A DNA stretch of 40,256 bases from Spirulina sp. CS-785/01. Lineage in GTDB: Bacteria > Cyanobacteriota > Cyanobacteriia > Cyanobacteriales > Spirulinaceae. Positions 1-9,889 of the stretch are shown here, piece after piece. Below the pieces are notes generated by a model that saw only the letters and a list, made by a program, of their open reading frames with translations, searched no databases and was not told where the DNA came from. Both the position numbers and the translations under genes were made by a program. Position 1 is the first letter of the stretch. Every line of letters starts with the position of its first letter. The stretch lies in contig NZ_JAQMSD010000101.1 in NCBI RefSeq assembly GCF_028330525.1, positions 1-40,256 on the forward strand, in the 5' to 3' direction.

Positions 1-75
1 CGAGGCAAACCTTACAGTTTAACTGAGTGGCTGAAGAAGCCCTTACAATCATGTGCAATTACGCATTTCTCATAA
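1..75 (+). other. possible 3' end of a gene cut by the window edge
   Basis: One + strand frame is open from base 1 to a TAA at 73-75 and would encode 24 residues ending in AITHFS. The other two + frames stop within the first 25 bases. It is too short to recognise a family and may be chance. The rest of the leader, 76-218, shows no clear promoter or hairpin before the DUF4079 gene. Confidence 0.15.
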
Positions 76-218
76 CCCTGCCCAAAATCAAACACCTTTG
101 AAACCTGTTCATCCGGCACGGGCCAGAAAACTCCAGGAGGGGTATAAGTAGGGCTTTGTAGCCTAATGTCCAAAAAAGTCAAGTAAATCGCCTACTAGAG
201 GTTAACCCAGCAAAACAG

Positions 219-689
219 ATGATTGAAAATATTCCAGACCCCATTAAAACCTATTCGCAATTTTTCCACCCTCTGCTCATGTGGGTATTGCTCGCTGTCT
301 CCTTCTATGCCTTGTACTTAGGCAGCAAAATTCGTCAAACCCGTAACGCAGACTCCGAAACCCGCAAGGAGTTGGTGAAAAAGAACTTCAAAACCCGCCA
401 CCACCAGATCGGGGCGGCTCTCCTCGCCTTGTTGGTGTTAGGCTGTATTGGGGGGATGGCTGTCACTTACGTTAACAACGGCAAACTTTTTGTCGGGCCT
501 CACCTCATTGCCGGGTTAGGCATCACCGGGTTAGTGGCCATTTCTGCTTCTCTCGTTCCTTTTATGCAGAAAGGCAATGATATCGCCCGTTATACCCACA
601 TTACTCTCAATATTGTCCTCTTGGGCCTCTTTGGCTGGCAAGCCGTCAGTGGCACGCAAATTGTTCAGAAAATCCTGAGTAGTCTCTAA
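219..689 (+). CDS. DUF4079 family integral membrane protein
   Basis: The 156-residue protein is a small polytopic membrane protein. Hydrophobic segments lie at roughly residues 15-35, 62-82, 94-115 and 124-145, consistent with four helices. Histidines sit near helix ends (FFHPLLMW near the N-terminus, RHHQIG before helix 2, a GPHLIAG segment, YTHITLN before helix 4). This pattern resembles b-type haem-binding four-helix membrane proteins, but haem binding is my inference. The family is widespread in cyanobacteria and has no firmly assigned function. The ATG at 219 follows a weak GAGG element. The gene converges on the DUF1997 gene, and a long hairpin separates them. Confidence 0.8.
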   Translation: MIENIPDPIKTYSQFFHPLLMWVLLAVSFYALYLGSKIRQTRNADSETRKELVKKNFKTRHHQIGAALLALLVLGCIGGMAVTYVNNGKLFVGPHLIAGLGITGLVAISASLVPFMQKGNDIARYTHITLNIVLLGLFGWQAVSGTQIVQKILSSL

Positions 690-703
690 TACTCTAATAC
701 GGA

Positions 704-754
704 GTCAAAGCCAGTTGGGGTAATTCTTAAATTGCCCCAATTGGAGGGTTTGAC
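704..754. terminator. bidirectional hairpin between convergent genes
   Basis: The inner stem pairs CCAGTTGGGG (711-720) with CCCCAATTGG (735-744), with one G-T wobble. An outer stem pairs GTCAAA (704-709) with TTTGAC (749-754). It fills the 76-bp gap between two converging genes and probably serves both. Confidence 0.6.
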
Positions 755-765
755 AAGTCCTCTAA

Positions 766-1530
766 CTATTGCTGTTGTTCGTTGTCTGTATTCTCCGTTG
801 TTTCCGAGTCTTCTGTTGGGTTTAAGCTCACTAACTTGCGGGACTTTTTGGGGGGGAGGGGAAGCTGCATTCGGTCGTGGAAGTCTTTTTGTACCTTGTA
901 GGTGAGACGGGGAGAGATTTGGCGGACGATTTGGGATAACACGCGATCGCCCGTTTTTTGTAAAATATGATTGGGTAACTTATAAATAAACTGGGGAAAT
1001 TGAATTGTCACCCCTAAATGCAGTTGCCACGTTACCTGCGTCACCACAGGGGAAACTTGGGGTTTGGCCTTCCACTGCACGTCCGAGGGGTCCATCTCGG
1101 CCAATGTCATCGAAGCATGATAATCGACATCATATCCCGGTGGGGTATAGTCGGGAATGACCACACTATACATTTCATAAACCCCGTTTTGTGGGGGGTC
1201 TAATTTTACGGCCATCTTGGGTTCAACTTCATACCCAAATGCCCCAAATTGTCCTACAGTGAGAATATAGCCGTTCTCTCCTAATGGTTCTGCGGTCATG
1301 GGTTGAGCGCAACGACAAAACCACCCTTCATGGGCATCTAAATATTCTGCCACGGTGTCGGGGGGACTGTACATCCCCATACACCCTTGAAAGTGCGTTT
1401 CAAAGGTAAAGGAGGTGTGGGGGGTTTCTGTGTCTTCTGGGGGTTCGGTTTGTGCTGAGGAGGATAGTTCGGGGGTTTGTGTTTGATCTACACTCTGAAA
1501 TGAGCGATCGTCAGCAAATTGCGACTGCAT
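766..1530 (-). CDS. DUF1997 family protein
   Basis: The 254-residue soluble protein has a low-complexity Gln/Ser/Thr/Glu-rich N-terminus (about 1-38). A conserved core follows, from FETHFQGCMGMY through EVEPKMAVKLDPP and the VTWQLHLGVTIQFP segment to about residue 225. The C-terminal tail is polar (NPTEDSETTENTDNEQQQ). This matches the cyanobacterial and plastid DUF1997 family, whose fold resembles lipid- or ligand-binding START-like proteins; no biochemical role is established to my knowledge. The ATG at 1530 sits just inside a HIP1-like stretch. It is probably monocistronic, since the upstream spacer carries a heptamer array and the end of an unrelated methyltransferase. Confidence 0.75.
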   Translation of the reverse strand: MQSQFADDRSFQSVDQTQTPELSSSAQTEPPEDTETPHTSFTFETHFQGCMGMYSPPDTVAEYLDAHEGWFCRCAQPMTAEPLGENGYILTVGQFGAFGYEVEPKMAVKLDPPQNGVYEMYSVVIPDYTPPGYDVDYHASMTLAEMDPSDVQWKAKPQVSPVVTQVTWQLHLGVTIQFPQFIYKLPNHILQKTGDRVLSQIVRQISPRLTYKVQKDFHDRMQLPLPPKKSRKLVSLNPTEDSETTENTDNEQQQ

Positions 1531-1590
1531 AAGACACCCTTGGGCAAAATGAGCTTTATTGTCTCACTTTAGCGAATATTTTGGGGATTG

Positions 1591-1644
1591 GGTCATAGGT
1601 CATTGGTCATTGCTTACTGTTTACTGCGTACTGCTTACTGTTTA
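1591..1644. repeat. heptanucleotide tandem repeat array
   Basis: This is a degenerate 7-bp periodic array. It begins with GGTCATA/GGTCATT units and continues with TTACTGT/TTACTGC/GTACTGC units. Read on the minus strand it is a run of ACAGTAA/GCAGTAC-type units. The stop codon of the restored methyltransferase frame (TAA at 1635-1637 on the minus strand) lies inside it. Confidence 0.7.
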
Positions 1645-2281
1645 ACCCCTTCCACCCCAAACGCATCAATAAAACTTTCTGGGTGTTCTACCTCCGCAAA
1701 ACGGGAGTCGGGCCAGTCTCCGTATTCGCAAATGCGGACTTGTTGAAACCCGTGTTCTACAAAGGCGTTTTTTAACGCAGGGGAGTCCCACATCCATTGA
1801 TGACGATTGTTGCTAAACTCTCTTTAAGACGGGATAACAGGCTTTTACGGCTGCCTAGATGACCCATGAGGGAGTTCTGCATTAAGTTTCCTGCTGCTTG
1901 AATGGCTAATTCTGGGTCTTGTTGTTCTTTGATGTAGGTGGCAATTAAGTTCCCTAAGTCCGGTACAATGGCGCGGAAGACTCCTCCGGGTTTTAAATAG
2001 CTGTAAATGTGGTCCATGGCGGTGTGGAAGTCTGTTAGGGTGAGGTGTTCGAGGACGTGGGAGGCATAAATTAAGTCGCAACTGTTGGATTTTAAATTTA
2101 ACCCCTTGACAATATTCCCATAATGTGCATTACTTGACCAATGGGGTAGTTTGAGGGTTTTGGCCATCATCGGCCCAAAGATGGGGAGTTTACTCAACCG
2201 GAGGGTGGGGGATGCGTCGATATTGTACCAGTTTTCGGCGATGATTAAACCGCAACCTATATGCAGACAAAGACCAGTCAT
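1635..2281 (-). pseudogene. class I SAM-dependent methyltransferase, frameshifted
   Basis: The start is the ATG at 2281-2279, which overlaps the glycosyltransferase stop in an ATGA. The product begins MTGLCLHIGCG, a SAM-binding motif I. YASHVLEHL follows near residue 70 and LKPGGVFRAIVPD near residue 95, typical of methyltransferases in polysaccharide or glycan clusters. The frame seen on the sequence runs on to 1772 with an unnatural tail (SLATIVINGCGTPLR). A second frame gives the expected C-terminus: FSNNRHQWMWDSP, then a segment through EHGFQQVRICEYGDWPDSR to a TAA at 1635-1637. The two frames join at a GAGAG near 1822-1826, as if one AG were extra. It may be a decayed gene or a sequencing error. 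Loss of the last 60 or so residues would probably damage substrate binding. Confidence 0.75.
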
Positions 2282-3489
2282 AGAGATAGTTTGGGGGGGG
2301 CTATAATGTTTTGATAAATGGGGATGAGTTGTTGGACAATGGCTTGCCAAGAGTAGCACGATCGCACTAATTTTTTCCCATTCTCCCCCATTTTGTGCCG
2401 TTGTTGGGGGGAGGAGAGGAGTTGCGCGATCGCAGCAGCTAATTCCCCTTGTTCCCCTTGTACCACGATTCCGGCCTCGGTGGCAGCAATATCGGGGGCA
2501 ATTTGAATGTTTGGCGTTACAATAACGGGGAGACTAGCGGCCATGGCTTCTGCTACGGCAATGGCGAAGTTTTCTGCATAGGAGGGTAACACGAAGAAGT
2601 CGGACCCCTGTAAGACTAATGCTTTGTCGTCTCCTGACACAAACCCGGTAAAGGTGACTTGCTGTTGTAACCCCAGTTGGTGGGTGAGGTGTTGCAGTTT
2701 CTCTAAGTATCCCTCCTCGGTGGCAGTTCCCGCAAGGAGGAGGTGAAAGTTATAGTCGGGTTGCAGTGTTTTTAGGGTTTCGAGTAATAATTCGGGCCGT
2801 TTTTTGTAGTGAAGACGGGATAAAAATAAAATAATTGGGGTGTCGGGGGGGATAGAATAGCGATGACGGAGTTGGTCTTGTGCGTCGGGAAGGGGTGGCG
2901 GTGGTTCTACACCAAGGGGTAAGATTACAGTAGGACGGGTGACACCAAAATTGCGCACGTCTTCGGCTTCCCCAGAGGAGGTACAATGAATGGCGGCAGC
3001 GTGGTTTAAGTTAGACCGTTCGAGTAGCCAAGCGTAGAGTTGTTTTTTCCGTTGACTTTGCCCTAGGGCCCAAGGGGAGAGTTGTCCCATGGTACGCACA
3101 GTATAGGGGATGTTTTGCCTTTGGGCAATTTGGGCGGCGCAGGTTGACCCGTAGGAAAATAGATAATGATGGTCTAAAATGTCGTAGTGGCGGAGGTTAT
3201 GCCATAACCATTTTGTCCACGGGAGGGAAAATAAAAAACTCCGGTCTCCCCCTAGACTAACATGGTTCGTCGGGGCTTCATAGCGGGGGAAAAACCAAAC
3301 CGGGACTCCCTCATAGTTTACGGGTTCACCCAAGGGGACATCAAGGACTGAGGGGCCATCGTCGTTGGTTGCGGTAATTTCTGCCTCAATGCCTGCTTCT
3401 CGCAGCGATCGCACCATATTCAAAACCACCTGGGTCGGACCACCGCGAATCAGGGAAACCGAGGGGATAACGTGGAGAACTTTAAACAT
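2278..3489 (-). CDS. glycosyltransferase family 4
   Basis: This GT-B fold transferase probably adds a sugar from a nucleotide-sugar donor to a lipid-linked or surface glycan. The N-terminal domain begins FKVLHVIPSVSLIRGGPTQV, with the Gly-rich acceptor loop. The C-terminal domain carries ILFLSRLHYKKRPELL and the retaining-GT E-x7-E motif (ENFAIAVAE), followed by MAASLPVIVT. I chose the ATG at 3489, which gives 403 residues and puts the first beta strand directly at the N-terminus. An in-frame ATG at 3540 would add 17 residues with no family similarity. Neither start has a good Shine-Dalgarno. The stop overlaps the start of the downstream methyltransferase, so the two are coupled. Donor and acceptor cannot be read from the sequence. 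Confidence 0.85.
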   Translation of the reverse strand: MFKVLHVIPSVSLIRGGPTQVVLNMVRSLREAGIEAEITATNDDGPSVLDVPLGEPVNYEGVPVWFFPRYEAPTNHVSLGGDRSFLFSLPWTKWLWHNLRHYDILDHHYLFSYGSTCAAQIAQRQNIPYTVRTMGQLSPWALGQSQRKKQLYAWLLERSNLNHAAAIHCTSSGEAEDVRNFGVTRPTVILPLGVEPPPPLPDAQDQLRHRYSIPPDTPIILFLSRLHYKKRPELLLETLKTLQPDYNFHLLLAGTATEEGYLEKLQHLTHQLGLQQQVTFTGFVSGDDKALVLQGSDFFVLPSYAENFAIAVAEAMAASLPVIVTPNIQIAPDIAATEAGIVVQGEQGELAAAIAQLLSSPQQRHKMGENGKKLVRSCYSWQAIVQQLIPIYQNIIAPPKLSL

Positions 3490-3782
3490 GAATGGGGAAG
3501 GGTAAGGAACATTGGACACAGTGACCCACCATACTTTCATTTTTTACCACATGATCACCCATTTTGACAAGGGGTTGCCCAAATAACAAGAATCGGGAAT
3601 GATAATAGAGGAGTCCGTTGCTTTTCTTAGGCAACAAATGCCCTAATTTTCGAGGGTTTAGTCCGAGTTTCCCCCCTTACCATTCCATCAAACTGACCGT
3701 GAGGGGAATGGAGTTGAACTCGCTCCCTCAAAAGGTCAATTTTTTCGTTAAAATAACTGTAGTTTTAGTAAAATTACCCCCC

Positions 3783-4283
3783 ATGAAAAAAATAGCAGTT
3801 GCTGGGACTGGCTTGGTTTTTCCGTTATTACTGGGATATTCCACTCCGGTTATTGCCGAAACTCAGAAACCGGTTTCAGAAAGGCAAATGATAGCTCAAG
3901 CGGTGAGTCAGAGTCAGATAGAAACCTTTGCAGAAATTTGGTTTATTGTTCGCAATATTAATTTATTGGCGTTAGAATTAACCAGTCGAGTTTTACGCAG
4001 TGAAGGCATTCCCCGTGAACGAGCCGTGGCGATTGTCGAAGGATTTTCAAATCTTGATGACTTGGAGCCGCCTTTAACTGACCAAGAAGAACAGACCTTT
4101 GAACGAGTCGCGCCTTTAATTCGTGGAGTTTCTCAGTTTAGACAATTGGCCGTTAGGGATGAAATTCAAAAAGCCGGGTTAACTGTAGAAGAATATGAAG
4201 AAATTCGCCAACAAATTGGCGAAAGTGAAGCCTTACAACAGCAGTTTCAGGAGGTTTTACAACGGCTAGTACAGGAACAGTAA
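3783..4283 (+). CDS. exported DUF4168-type protein
   Basis: Starting at the ATG at 3783, the 166-residue product opens with a signal peptide: MKK, a hydrophobic stretch, then an Ala-rich end near TPVIAET. A helical domain follows. The C-terminal part (RDEIQKAGLTVEEYEEI followed by a Gln/Glu-rich helix) matches the DUF4168 consensus of a GLTVEEY turn between helices. The protein is probably periplasmic or outer-membrane associated, and its function is unknown. The open frame extends upstream to 3618, but that part lacks a signal peptide and codes for unlikely sequence. The gene is divergent from the glycosyltransferase, so 3490-3782 should hold both promoters; I see AT-rich sequence (TAAAAT near 3770) but no convincing -35. 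Its stop codon lies inside a heptamer array. Confidence 0.75.
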   Translation: MKKIAVAGTGLVFPLLLGYSTPVIAETQKPVSERQMIAQAVSQSQIETFAEIWFIVRNINLLALELTSRVLRSEGIPRERAVAIVEGFSNLDDLEPPLTDQEEQTFERVAPLIRGVSQFRQLAVRDEIQKAGLTVEEYEEIRQQIGESEALQQQFQEVLQRLVQEQ

Positions 4284-4306
4284 ACAGTAAACAGTAAATC
4301 GTAATC
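4274..4306. repeat. heptanucleotide array (ACAGTAA units)
   Basis: Three to four copies of ACAGTAA lie in a row, degenerating into ATCGTAATC. The first unit supplies the TAA stop codon (4281-4283) of the DUF4168 gene. The unit is the same family as the array at 1591-1644 read on the other strand. Confidence 0.7.
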
Positions 4307-4320
4307 AACCACCAAGAACA

Positions 4321-7300
4321 ATGGCCTTTTCTGCGGTAATTCGGACAATTGCAAAATCTCCCCTAACTCAAGAACTCAGCGAGAAACTGACTCAACAACA
4401 AAGCCTCCATTTAAATGGTGTTCCCCGTCTGCCTAAAGGGTTAGTTTCTAGCGCGATCGCGCAACACCAAAACAACCATCTCCTCGTCCTCTGTGCTACC
4501 CTCGAAGAAGCCGGACGCTGGACAGCGCAATTAGAGGCCATGGGGTGGTCGAGGGTGTTTTTCTATCCCACCTCCGAAGCGTCTCCCTATGAGCCATTTG
4601 ACCCAGAATCAGAAATGATTTGGGGACAGATGCAGGTCTTATCTGCATTAATGGAACAAGATAAACCCTGCGCCATTATTACCACAGAACGGGCCCTACA
4701 ACCCCACCTCCCTCCCGTAGAGCAATTTCAATCCTACTGTATCTCCCTAGAAGTGGGGATGAATTGTGAGAGCAAAGAATTAGACCGTCAATTGGCGAAA
4801 CTGGGGTATGAACGGGTGTCTCTGGTGGAGACAGAAGGCCAATGGAGTCGTCGGGGGGACTTGGTGGACATCTTCCCTGTGTCCGCAGAACTTCCAGTGC
4901 GGGTAGAATGGTTTGGGGATGAAATTGAACGTATCCGGGAATTAGACCCCGCAACGCAACGGTCTTTAGATAAAATTGAACAATTAACATTAACTCCCAC
5001 CGCGTTTTCTCCCATTATTACCCATGCGTTACAGGAACAGGAGAAAATTGCAGAATTATTCACCCCAGAAGAACAAGAGGGAATAGCAGAGGGAAATAGT
5101 CCCGAAGGAATGCGTCGCTTTTTGGGAGTTGCGTTCCCGAAACCGGCATCAATTTTGGACTATTTGCCTGAGAATAGTATAGTCGCCATTGATGAAATTG
5201 AACAATGTCGCGCCCATAGCGATCGCTGGTTAGACCATACCCAAGATCAGTTTAATCATATCGCCGCAAAACAGCAATTAGTCCCCACTCACTACTCCCT
5301 GAATACCCTCTTAGAGTCCAGTAATAAAACCTTTCCCCATCTCTATCTCTCCGAAATTGTTGAAGCAGGGGATAACAGTGCAATTAACCTCTCCAGTCGG
5401 CCCATTCCTACCACTCCCCATCAATTCGCCAAACTTGCCGAAATCTTACGGGGAAAGCGAGAAATTTATCAAGGACTCACCCTTAGAAATTATAACACTT
5501 TGCTCATTTCTGCCCAACCCTCTCGCTCTGTGGCACTGTTACAAGAACATGACTGTCCCGCACAATTTGTTCCCAACCCCCGCGACTTTTTAGCCATTGA
5601 ACGGTTACAAAATCAACGCACCGCAGTGGCAGTAAAATATTCTGGACTGGCCGAATTAGAAGGCTTTATTTTACCTACCTTCCGTCTCGTTGTTGTCACC
5701 GACCGAGAATTTTTTGGTCAACACGCTTTAGCCACCCCCACCTACATCCGCAAACGGAGACGCGCAACCTCAAAACAGGTTGATCTTGATAAACTTTCCC
5801 CTGGAGACTATGTAGTTCATAAGAGTCACGGGATTGGCAAATTTTTACAATTAGAAACCCTCAACTTTCGGGAATATTTAGCCATTCAATACGAAGATGG
5901 GGTGTTGCGTGTTCCCGTGGATGCTATGGATACCTTGTCCCGATATCGTCACCAGGACAAGAAACCCCCGACTCTCAATAAAATGTCCGGGAAAGCGTGG
6001 CAGAAAACTAAAAATAAAGTCCGCAAAGCCGTTAAGAAAGTTGCGGTCGATTTATTGAAACTCTATGCGCAACGGTCAAAACAGAAGGGGTTTTCCTATC
6101 CTCCGGATACTCCTTGGCAAGAAGAAATGGAGGATTCGTTTCCCTATCAACCGACTCCGGATCAACTAAAAGCCACGCAAGATGTTAAACTAGATTTAGA
6201 GAGCGATCGCCCCATGGATCGGTTAGTGTGTGGAGATGTGGGGTTTGGTAAAACTGAAGTGGCTATTCGTGCTATTTTTAAAGTGGTGACAACAGCCCAT
6301 AAACAAGTCGCAGTTATCGCTCCCACCACCATTTTAACCCAACAACATTATCACACCATCAAAGAACGCTTTGCTCCCTATCCCATTAATGTCGGACTCT
6401 TAAACCGTTTCCGGACGGCCTCGGAGAAAAAGGACATCCTACAACGGTTAAAAACCGGAGAATTAGATGTTATTGTTGGGACACAGCAACTCCTCGGAAA
6501 AAGCGTCGATTTTAAAGAACTAGGACTCCTCGTGGTGGACGAAGAACAACGCTTTGGAGTCAATCAGAAAGAGAAAATCAAAGCCTTAAAAACCCATGTG
6601 GATGTCTTAACCCTAACCGCAACCCCCATTCCCCGCACCTTGTATATGTCTTTATCAGGTATCCGGGAAATGAGTTTAATTACCACTCCACCCCCCTCCC
6701 GTCGTCCCATCAAAACCCATTTATCCCCCTACAACCCGGAAGTCATTCGCACCGCAATTCGCAATGAATTGGACCGGGGAGGACAAGTCTTTTATGTCGT
6801 CCCCAGAGTAGAAGGAATTGAAGAAGTAGGGGGACAACTGCGAGAAATGATCCCCAGTGCGAGAATTGCCATTGCTCACGGACAAATGGCGGAAACTGAG
6901 CTAGAATCAACGATGCTGACCTTTAATAATGGGGACGCGGATATTTTGGTTTGTACCACGATTATTGAGTCGGGGTTAGATATTCCCCGTGTCAATACCA
7001 TTATTGTGGAGGACTCCCAACGGTTTGGTCTATCGCAACTATACCAGCTACGAGGCCGGGTGGGACGGTCGGGAATTCAAGCACACGCTTGGTTACTGTA
7101 CCCCCAACAGAAAACGCTCTCAGAGGCAGCTAGGAAGCGATTACGCGCCTTACAAGAGTTTACACAACTGGGATCGGGTTATCAACTGGCAACGCGGGAT
7201 ATGGAGATTAGAGGGGTAGGTAACTTGTTGGGGGTGGAACAGTCGGGACAAATGATGGCCATTGGGTTTGACCTTTATATGTCCATGTTACAGGAGGCCT

Positions 7301-7800
7301 TCCAAGAAATCCAAGGCCAAGAAATTCCCAAGGTGGAGGATACTCAGGTGGACTTGAAGTTAACTGCGTTTATCCCTACAACGTATATTGCAGATATGGA
7401 GCAAAAAATGTCCGCCTATCGGGAGGTGGCCAGTGCCAATTCTACGGTAGAATTGGATCGCATTGAGGAAAGTTGGCGCGATCGCTATGGTCAAATCCCC
7501 GCTCCGGCCCTACAATTAATTCAAGTGGTGAAACTGAAACAAATCGCCAAATCCCTTGGGTTTTCCCGCATCAAACCCGAAGGAAAACAGCACGTTGTTT
7601 TAGAAACTCCTATGGAAGAACCCGCTTGGAAATTGTTACAAGAAAATATTCCGGAACATTTAAAATCCCGTTTTGTTTATTCTCCCAAAAAAGTTACGGT
7701 TCGCGGTTTAGGGGTTCTCAAACCGCAAAAACAATTGGAAAACCTCATTGACTGGTTGAGAAAAATGCAAGGGGCATTACCAGATACAGAAAACGTTTAA
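4321..7800 (+). CDS. mfd: transcription-repair coupling factor Mfd
   Basis: Mfd is an ATP-driven DNA translocase that pushes or removes RNA polymerase stalled at lesions and recruits UvrA for nucleotide excision repair. The 1159 residues match the usual length. The N-terminal UvrB-like module spans about 1-350. The RNA-polymerase-interacting domain begins near 495 ([14 protein letters not shown]). The RecG-like helicase motor has Walker [10 protein letters not shown] near 640, DEEQ near 740, a [10 protein letters not shown] motif, and the [12 protein letters not shown] motif VI region. The C-terminal TRCF domain follows ([11 protein letters not shown]). The ATG at 4321 is 37 bp after the DUF4168 stop, across a heptamer array. 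Three HIP1 sites and one near-match lie inside the gene. Nothing suggests truncation or transfer. Confidence 0.98.
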   Translation: MAFSAVIRTIAKSPLTQELSEKLTQQQSLHLNGVPRLPKGLVSSAIAQHQNNHLLVLCATLEEAGRWTAQLEAMGWSRVFFYPTSEASPYEPFDPESEMIWGQMQVLSALMEQDKPCAIITTERALQPHLPPVEQFQSYCISLEVGMNCESKELDRQLAKLGYERVSLVETEGQWSRRGDLVDIFPVSAELPVRVEWFGDEIERIRELDPATQRSLDKIEQLTLTPTAFSPIITHALQEQEKIAELFTPEEQEGIAEGNSPEGMRRFLGVAFPKPASILDYLPENSIVAIDEIEQCRAHSDRWLDHTQDQFNHIAAKQQLVPTHYSLNTLLESSNKTFPHLYLSEIVEAGDNSAINLSSRPIPTTPHQFAKLAEILRGKREIYQGLTLRNYNTLLISAQPSRSVALLQEHDCPAQFVPNPRDFLAIERLQNQRTAVAVKYSGLAELEGFILPTFRLVVVTDREFFGQHALATPTYIRKRRRATSKQVDLDKLSPGDYVVHKSHGIGKFLQLETLNFREYLAIQYEDGVLRVPVDAMDTLSRYRHQDKKPPTLNKMSGKAWQKTKNKVRKAVKKVAVDLLKLYAQRSKQKGFSYPPDTPWQEEMEDSFPYQPTPDQLKATQDVKLDLESDRPMDRLVCGDVGFGKTEVAIRAIFKVVTTAHKQVAVIAPTTILTQQHYHTIKERFAPYPINVGLLNRFRTASEKKDILQRLKTGELDVIVGTQQLLGKSVDFKELGLLVVDEEQRFGVNQKEKIKALKTHVDVLTLTATPIPRTLYMSLSGIREMSLITTPPPSRRPIKTHLSPYNPEVIRTAIRNELDRGGQVFYVVPRVEGIEEVGGQLREMIPSARIAIAHGQMAETELESTMLTFNNGDADILVCTTIIESGLDIPRVNTIIVEDSQRFGLSQLYQLRGRVGRSGIQAHAWLLYPQQKTLSEAARKRLRALQEFTQLGSGYQLATRDMEIRGVGNLLGVEQSGQMMAIGFDLYMSMLQEAFQEIQGQEIPKVEDTQVDLKLTAFIPTTYIADMEQKMSAYREVASANSTVELDRIEESWRDRYGQIPAPALQLIQVVKLKQIAKSLGFSRIKPEGKQHVVLETPMEEPAWKLLQENIPEHLKSRFVYSPKKVTVRGLGVLKPQKQLENLIDWLRKMQGALPDTENV

Positions 7801-7927
7801 AAAACAATCCTTTATTCTTTGCATAAGTGTAAATTGTTTGCAAAAAATTGAAGAGTCACTCATGACAATTCAATTAAAAAAGGTTAAGATTTTCTGTAAA
7901 TTAGGACTATGAAAACTATACTGAATA

Positions 7928-8055
7928 TATAGCATTTTCAAATGAGGTGTAAAACCCCATGAGGTTTTACACGAACACTAAAAAAAAACTGTATACCTGA
8001 TTCCCTATTCCCTTGGCCAAACAAGTCAGTTTACAACTCTGATGAAAATGCTATA
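7928..8055. mobile_element. MITE-like element with 13-bp perfect terminal inverted repeats
   Basis: TATAGCATTTTCA at 7928-7940 is perfectly inverted at 8043-8055. The 128-bp element has no ORF of useful length. It contains a second perfect hairpin, GTGTAAAACC (7947-7956) with GGTTTTACAC (7963-7972) around a 6-base loop. TA dinucleotides at both ends fit the TA target duplication of IS630/mariner-type transposases. It lies in the 338-bp gap between mfd and the chemoreceptor gene. The rest of that gap is AT-rich, and I see no other gene in it. Confidence 0.55.
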
Positions 8056-8138
8056 GTGGGCTTTGTTCTTGTCGAAATTTACCTAATTTGATTAATTCTT
8101 CAATTGCAATTTAACAGCCTTAAATGCTGCGGAGGCTT

Positions 8139-9791
8139 ATGTTTTTTCGCAAACTCAAGTTACCAACCCAACTGCTTGTTACCTTTTTATTCATGGGATT
8201 AATTGTGTTAATTGTCGCGCTCTTAGGTTGGACAGCAAATTATAGACAAAATCATAATTTTGATATCATCGTTAATGATACCTTTCCAGGAGTTGTTGCC
8301 CTGTGGAAAATTAACGAGGGACAAACCCAAATAGAATCAGCCAGTCGCTTACTCCTGAGTGTCGATGCTTCTCCCGAAGAAAAGCAAAAGTCTTTAGCCC
8401 GGATTGAAACCGCTTGGCAACAAATTCAAGAAGGATTTGTAACCTACGAAGAAACGAAACAAACCAATCTTGAAGCCCAAGAATATCAAAACTTTTTACA
8501 AAATTGGCAAGCCTGGAAACAACAACAAGAGGAATTTTTAGACCTAGAAAAGCGTTATCGAGCCTTAAATATTCAAAATCCTTGGAAACGACAACAGGAA
8601 ATAGATAATGAGAATGCCAAAGCGGTAGCGAACGTGCAACAAGCCTTAGAACTGCGATCGCAACTTGATCAAATGCGCTCAACCATTGTTCCCCTCTTTC
8701 AAGAAGCCACAGACTCCGCTTTAACCCTATTAGAAATCAACGAAGAAAGTGTCTTAGACATCAAAGCAAAAGCAAAGACAGAAATGGAACGGGCTAATTT
8801 TTGGGTAATCATCGGGTTACTCATTGGCCCCCTTACTGCGATCGCACTGGGATGGAGTCTCAGTCGGGGGATTGTCAATTCCCTGAGTGAAATTATTAAT
8901 ATTATTGCTAGTTCTTCGATGCAAATTGTGGCTAGTGTGGAACAACAAGAACGAGTGGCTGATGAACAGGCAATTTCAGTCAACCAAACAACAGCAACGA
9001 TGGACGAACTCCGCACTTCTAGCCAACAATCTGCTCAACAAGCGGGAGCAGGATTAGACAACGCTCATCAAGTCTTAAATGTTGCCGAAGAAGGCTCTCA
9101 AGGGGCCCATCAAGTCCTCACATTAGCCAACGATGGAGCGCAAATTGTCGATGATACCTTAGCGGGAATCACCCACCTCGAAAAGCGAGTCCAAGAAATC
9201 AGCGATCGCATCACTCAACTGAGCGATCGCACCAGCCAAATTAGCAACATCACCAAACTGGTAAGTGATATCGCCAACCAAACCAATATGTTAGCCCTTA
9301 ACGCCGCCGTAGAAGCTGTCCGCGCCGGAGAATACGGCAAAGGCTTCTCCGTCGTCGCCACAGAAATTCGTAAATTAGCCGATCAAAGTAAACAGTCCGC
9401 CGAACAAATTAACCAAATTATTGTCGATATTCAAAATACAACTTTAACCACAGTGAGTGTGGCCGATGATGCTAAAAAAGAAGCCAATAATAGTATTAAC
9501 CTTTCCCAACAAACGACTAAATCCTTCCAAGGGGTTCGGAAAGCTATTAAAACTATCGTCCTAACCAATCAAGAAACCACCCTCAATGCTGTAAACAAAA
9601 TTGTCGTCAGTAATAAACAAATTTCCTTAACTGCTCAACAACAAGCCGTCGCCGTCGAAGAAGTCGTTTCAGCCATGAATGAAATTAATAATGGAGCGCA
9701 ACAAACTGCCAATGGAATTAACCAAACTCGTCAAGGCATTCAAAAAATTAACGAAGCCTCCCAAACCTTAAAAGGCATGACAGGCAGTTAA
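8139..9791 (+). CDS. methyl-accepting chemotaxis protein
   Basis: This is a transmembrane chemoreceptor that would control a CheA-type kinase, in cyanobacteria often for phototaxis or pilus motility. TM1 lies at about residues 10-33. A periplasmic helical sensor of about 180 residues, 4HB-like, carries no obvious ligand motif. TM2 lies near 220-242. A long cytoplasmic coiled coil follows. The hairpin tip ([21 protein letters not shown] near residue 380, then [15 protein letters not shown]) is the conserved CheA/CheW contact. A canonical HAMP domain after TM2 is not evident. I chose the ATG at 8139 because GCGGAGG precedes it; an ATG at 8124 would add five residues. No che genes are adjacent, so it probably works with a remote array. 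Confidence 0.92.
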   Translation: MFFRKLKLPTQLLVTFLFMGLIVLIVALLGWTANYRQNHNFDIIVNDTFPGVVALWKINEGQTQIESASRLLLSVDASPEEKQKSLARIETAWQQIQEGFVTYEETKQTNLEAQEYQNFLQNWQAWKQQQEEFLDLEKRYRALNIQNPWKRQQEIDNENAKAVANVQQALELRSQLDQMRSTIVPLFQEATDSALTLLEINEESVLDIKAKAKTEMERANFWVIIGLLIGPLTAIALGWSLSRGIVNSLSEIINIIASSSMQIVASVEQQERVADEQAISVNQTTATMDELRTSSQQSAQQAGAGLDNAHQVLNVAEEGSQGAHQVLTLANDGAQIVDDTLAGITHLEKRVQEISDRITQLSDRTSQISNITKLVSDIANQTNMLALNAAVEAVRAGEYGKGFSVVATEIRKLADQSKQSAEQINQIIVDIQNTTLTTVSVADDAKKEANNSINLSQQTTKSFQGVRKAIKTIVLTNQETTLNAVNKIVVSNKQISLTAQQQAVAVEEVVSAMNEINNGAQQTANGINQTRQGIQKINEASQTLKGMTGS

Positions 9792-9889
9792 GGTAAAATA
9801 CTTTCATTTGGGAATGTCTTAAAGCTGAAGCAATGCGCGATCGCATAGAATTGATTTGACCACTCTACCACCCACAACCCACAACACAA

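Noticed and set aside
3490-3540. Longer N-terminus of the glycosyltransferase
   Set aside because: The 17 extra residues precede the first beta strand of the fold and are not typical; the ATG at 3489 fits better, although neither start has a ribosome-binding site.
3618-3782. Longer N-terminus of the DUF4168 protein
   Set aside because: Starting at 3618 would bury a clear signal peptide that begins at 3783 behind 55 residues without family similarity.
4679-5063. Minus-strand ORFs inside mfd
   Set aside because: They overlap a full-length, well-conserved gene in another frame and show no recognisable domain.
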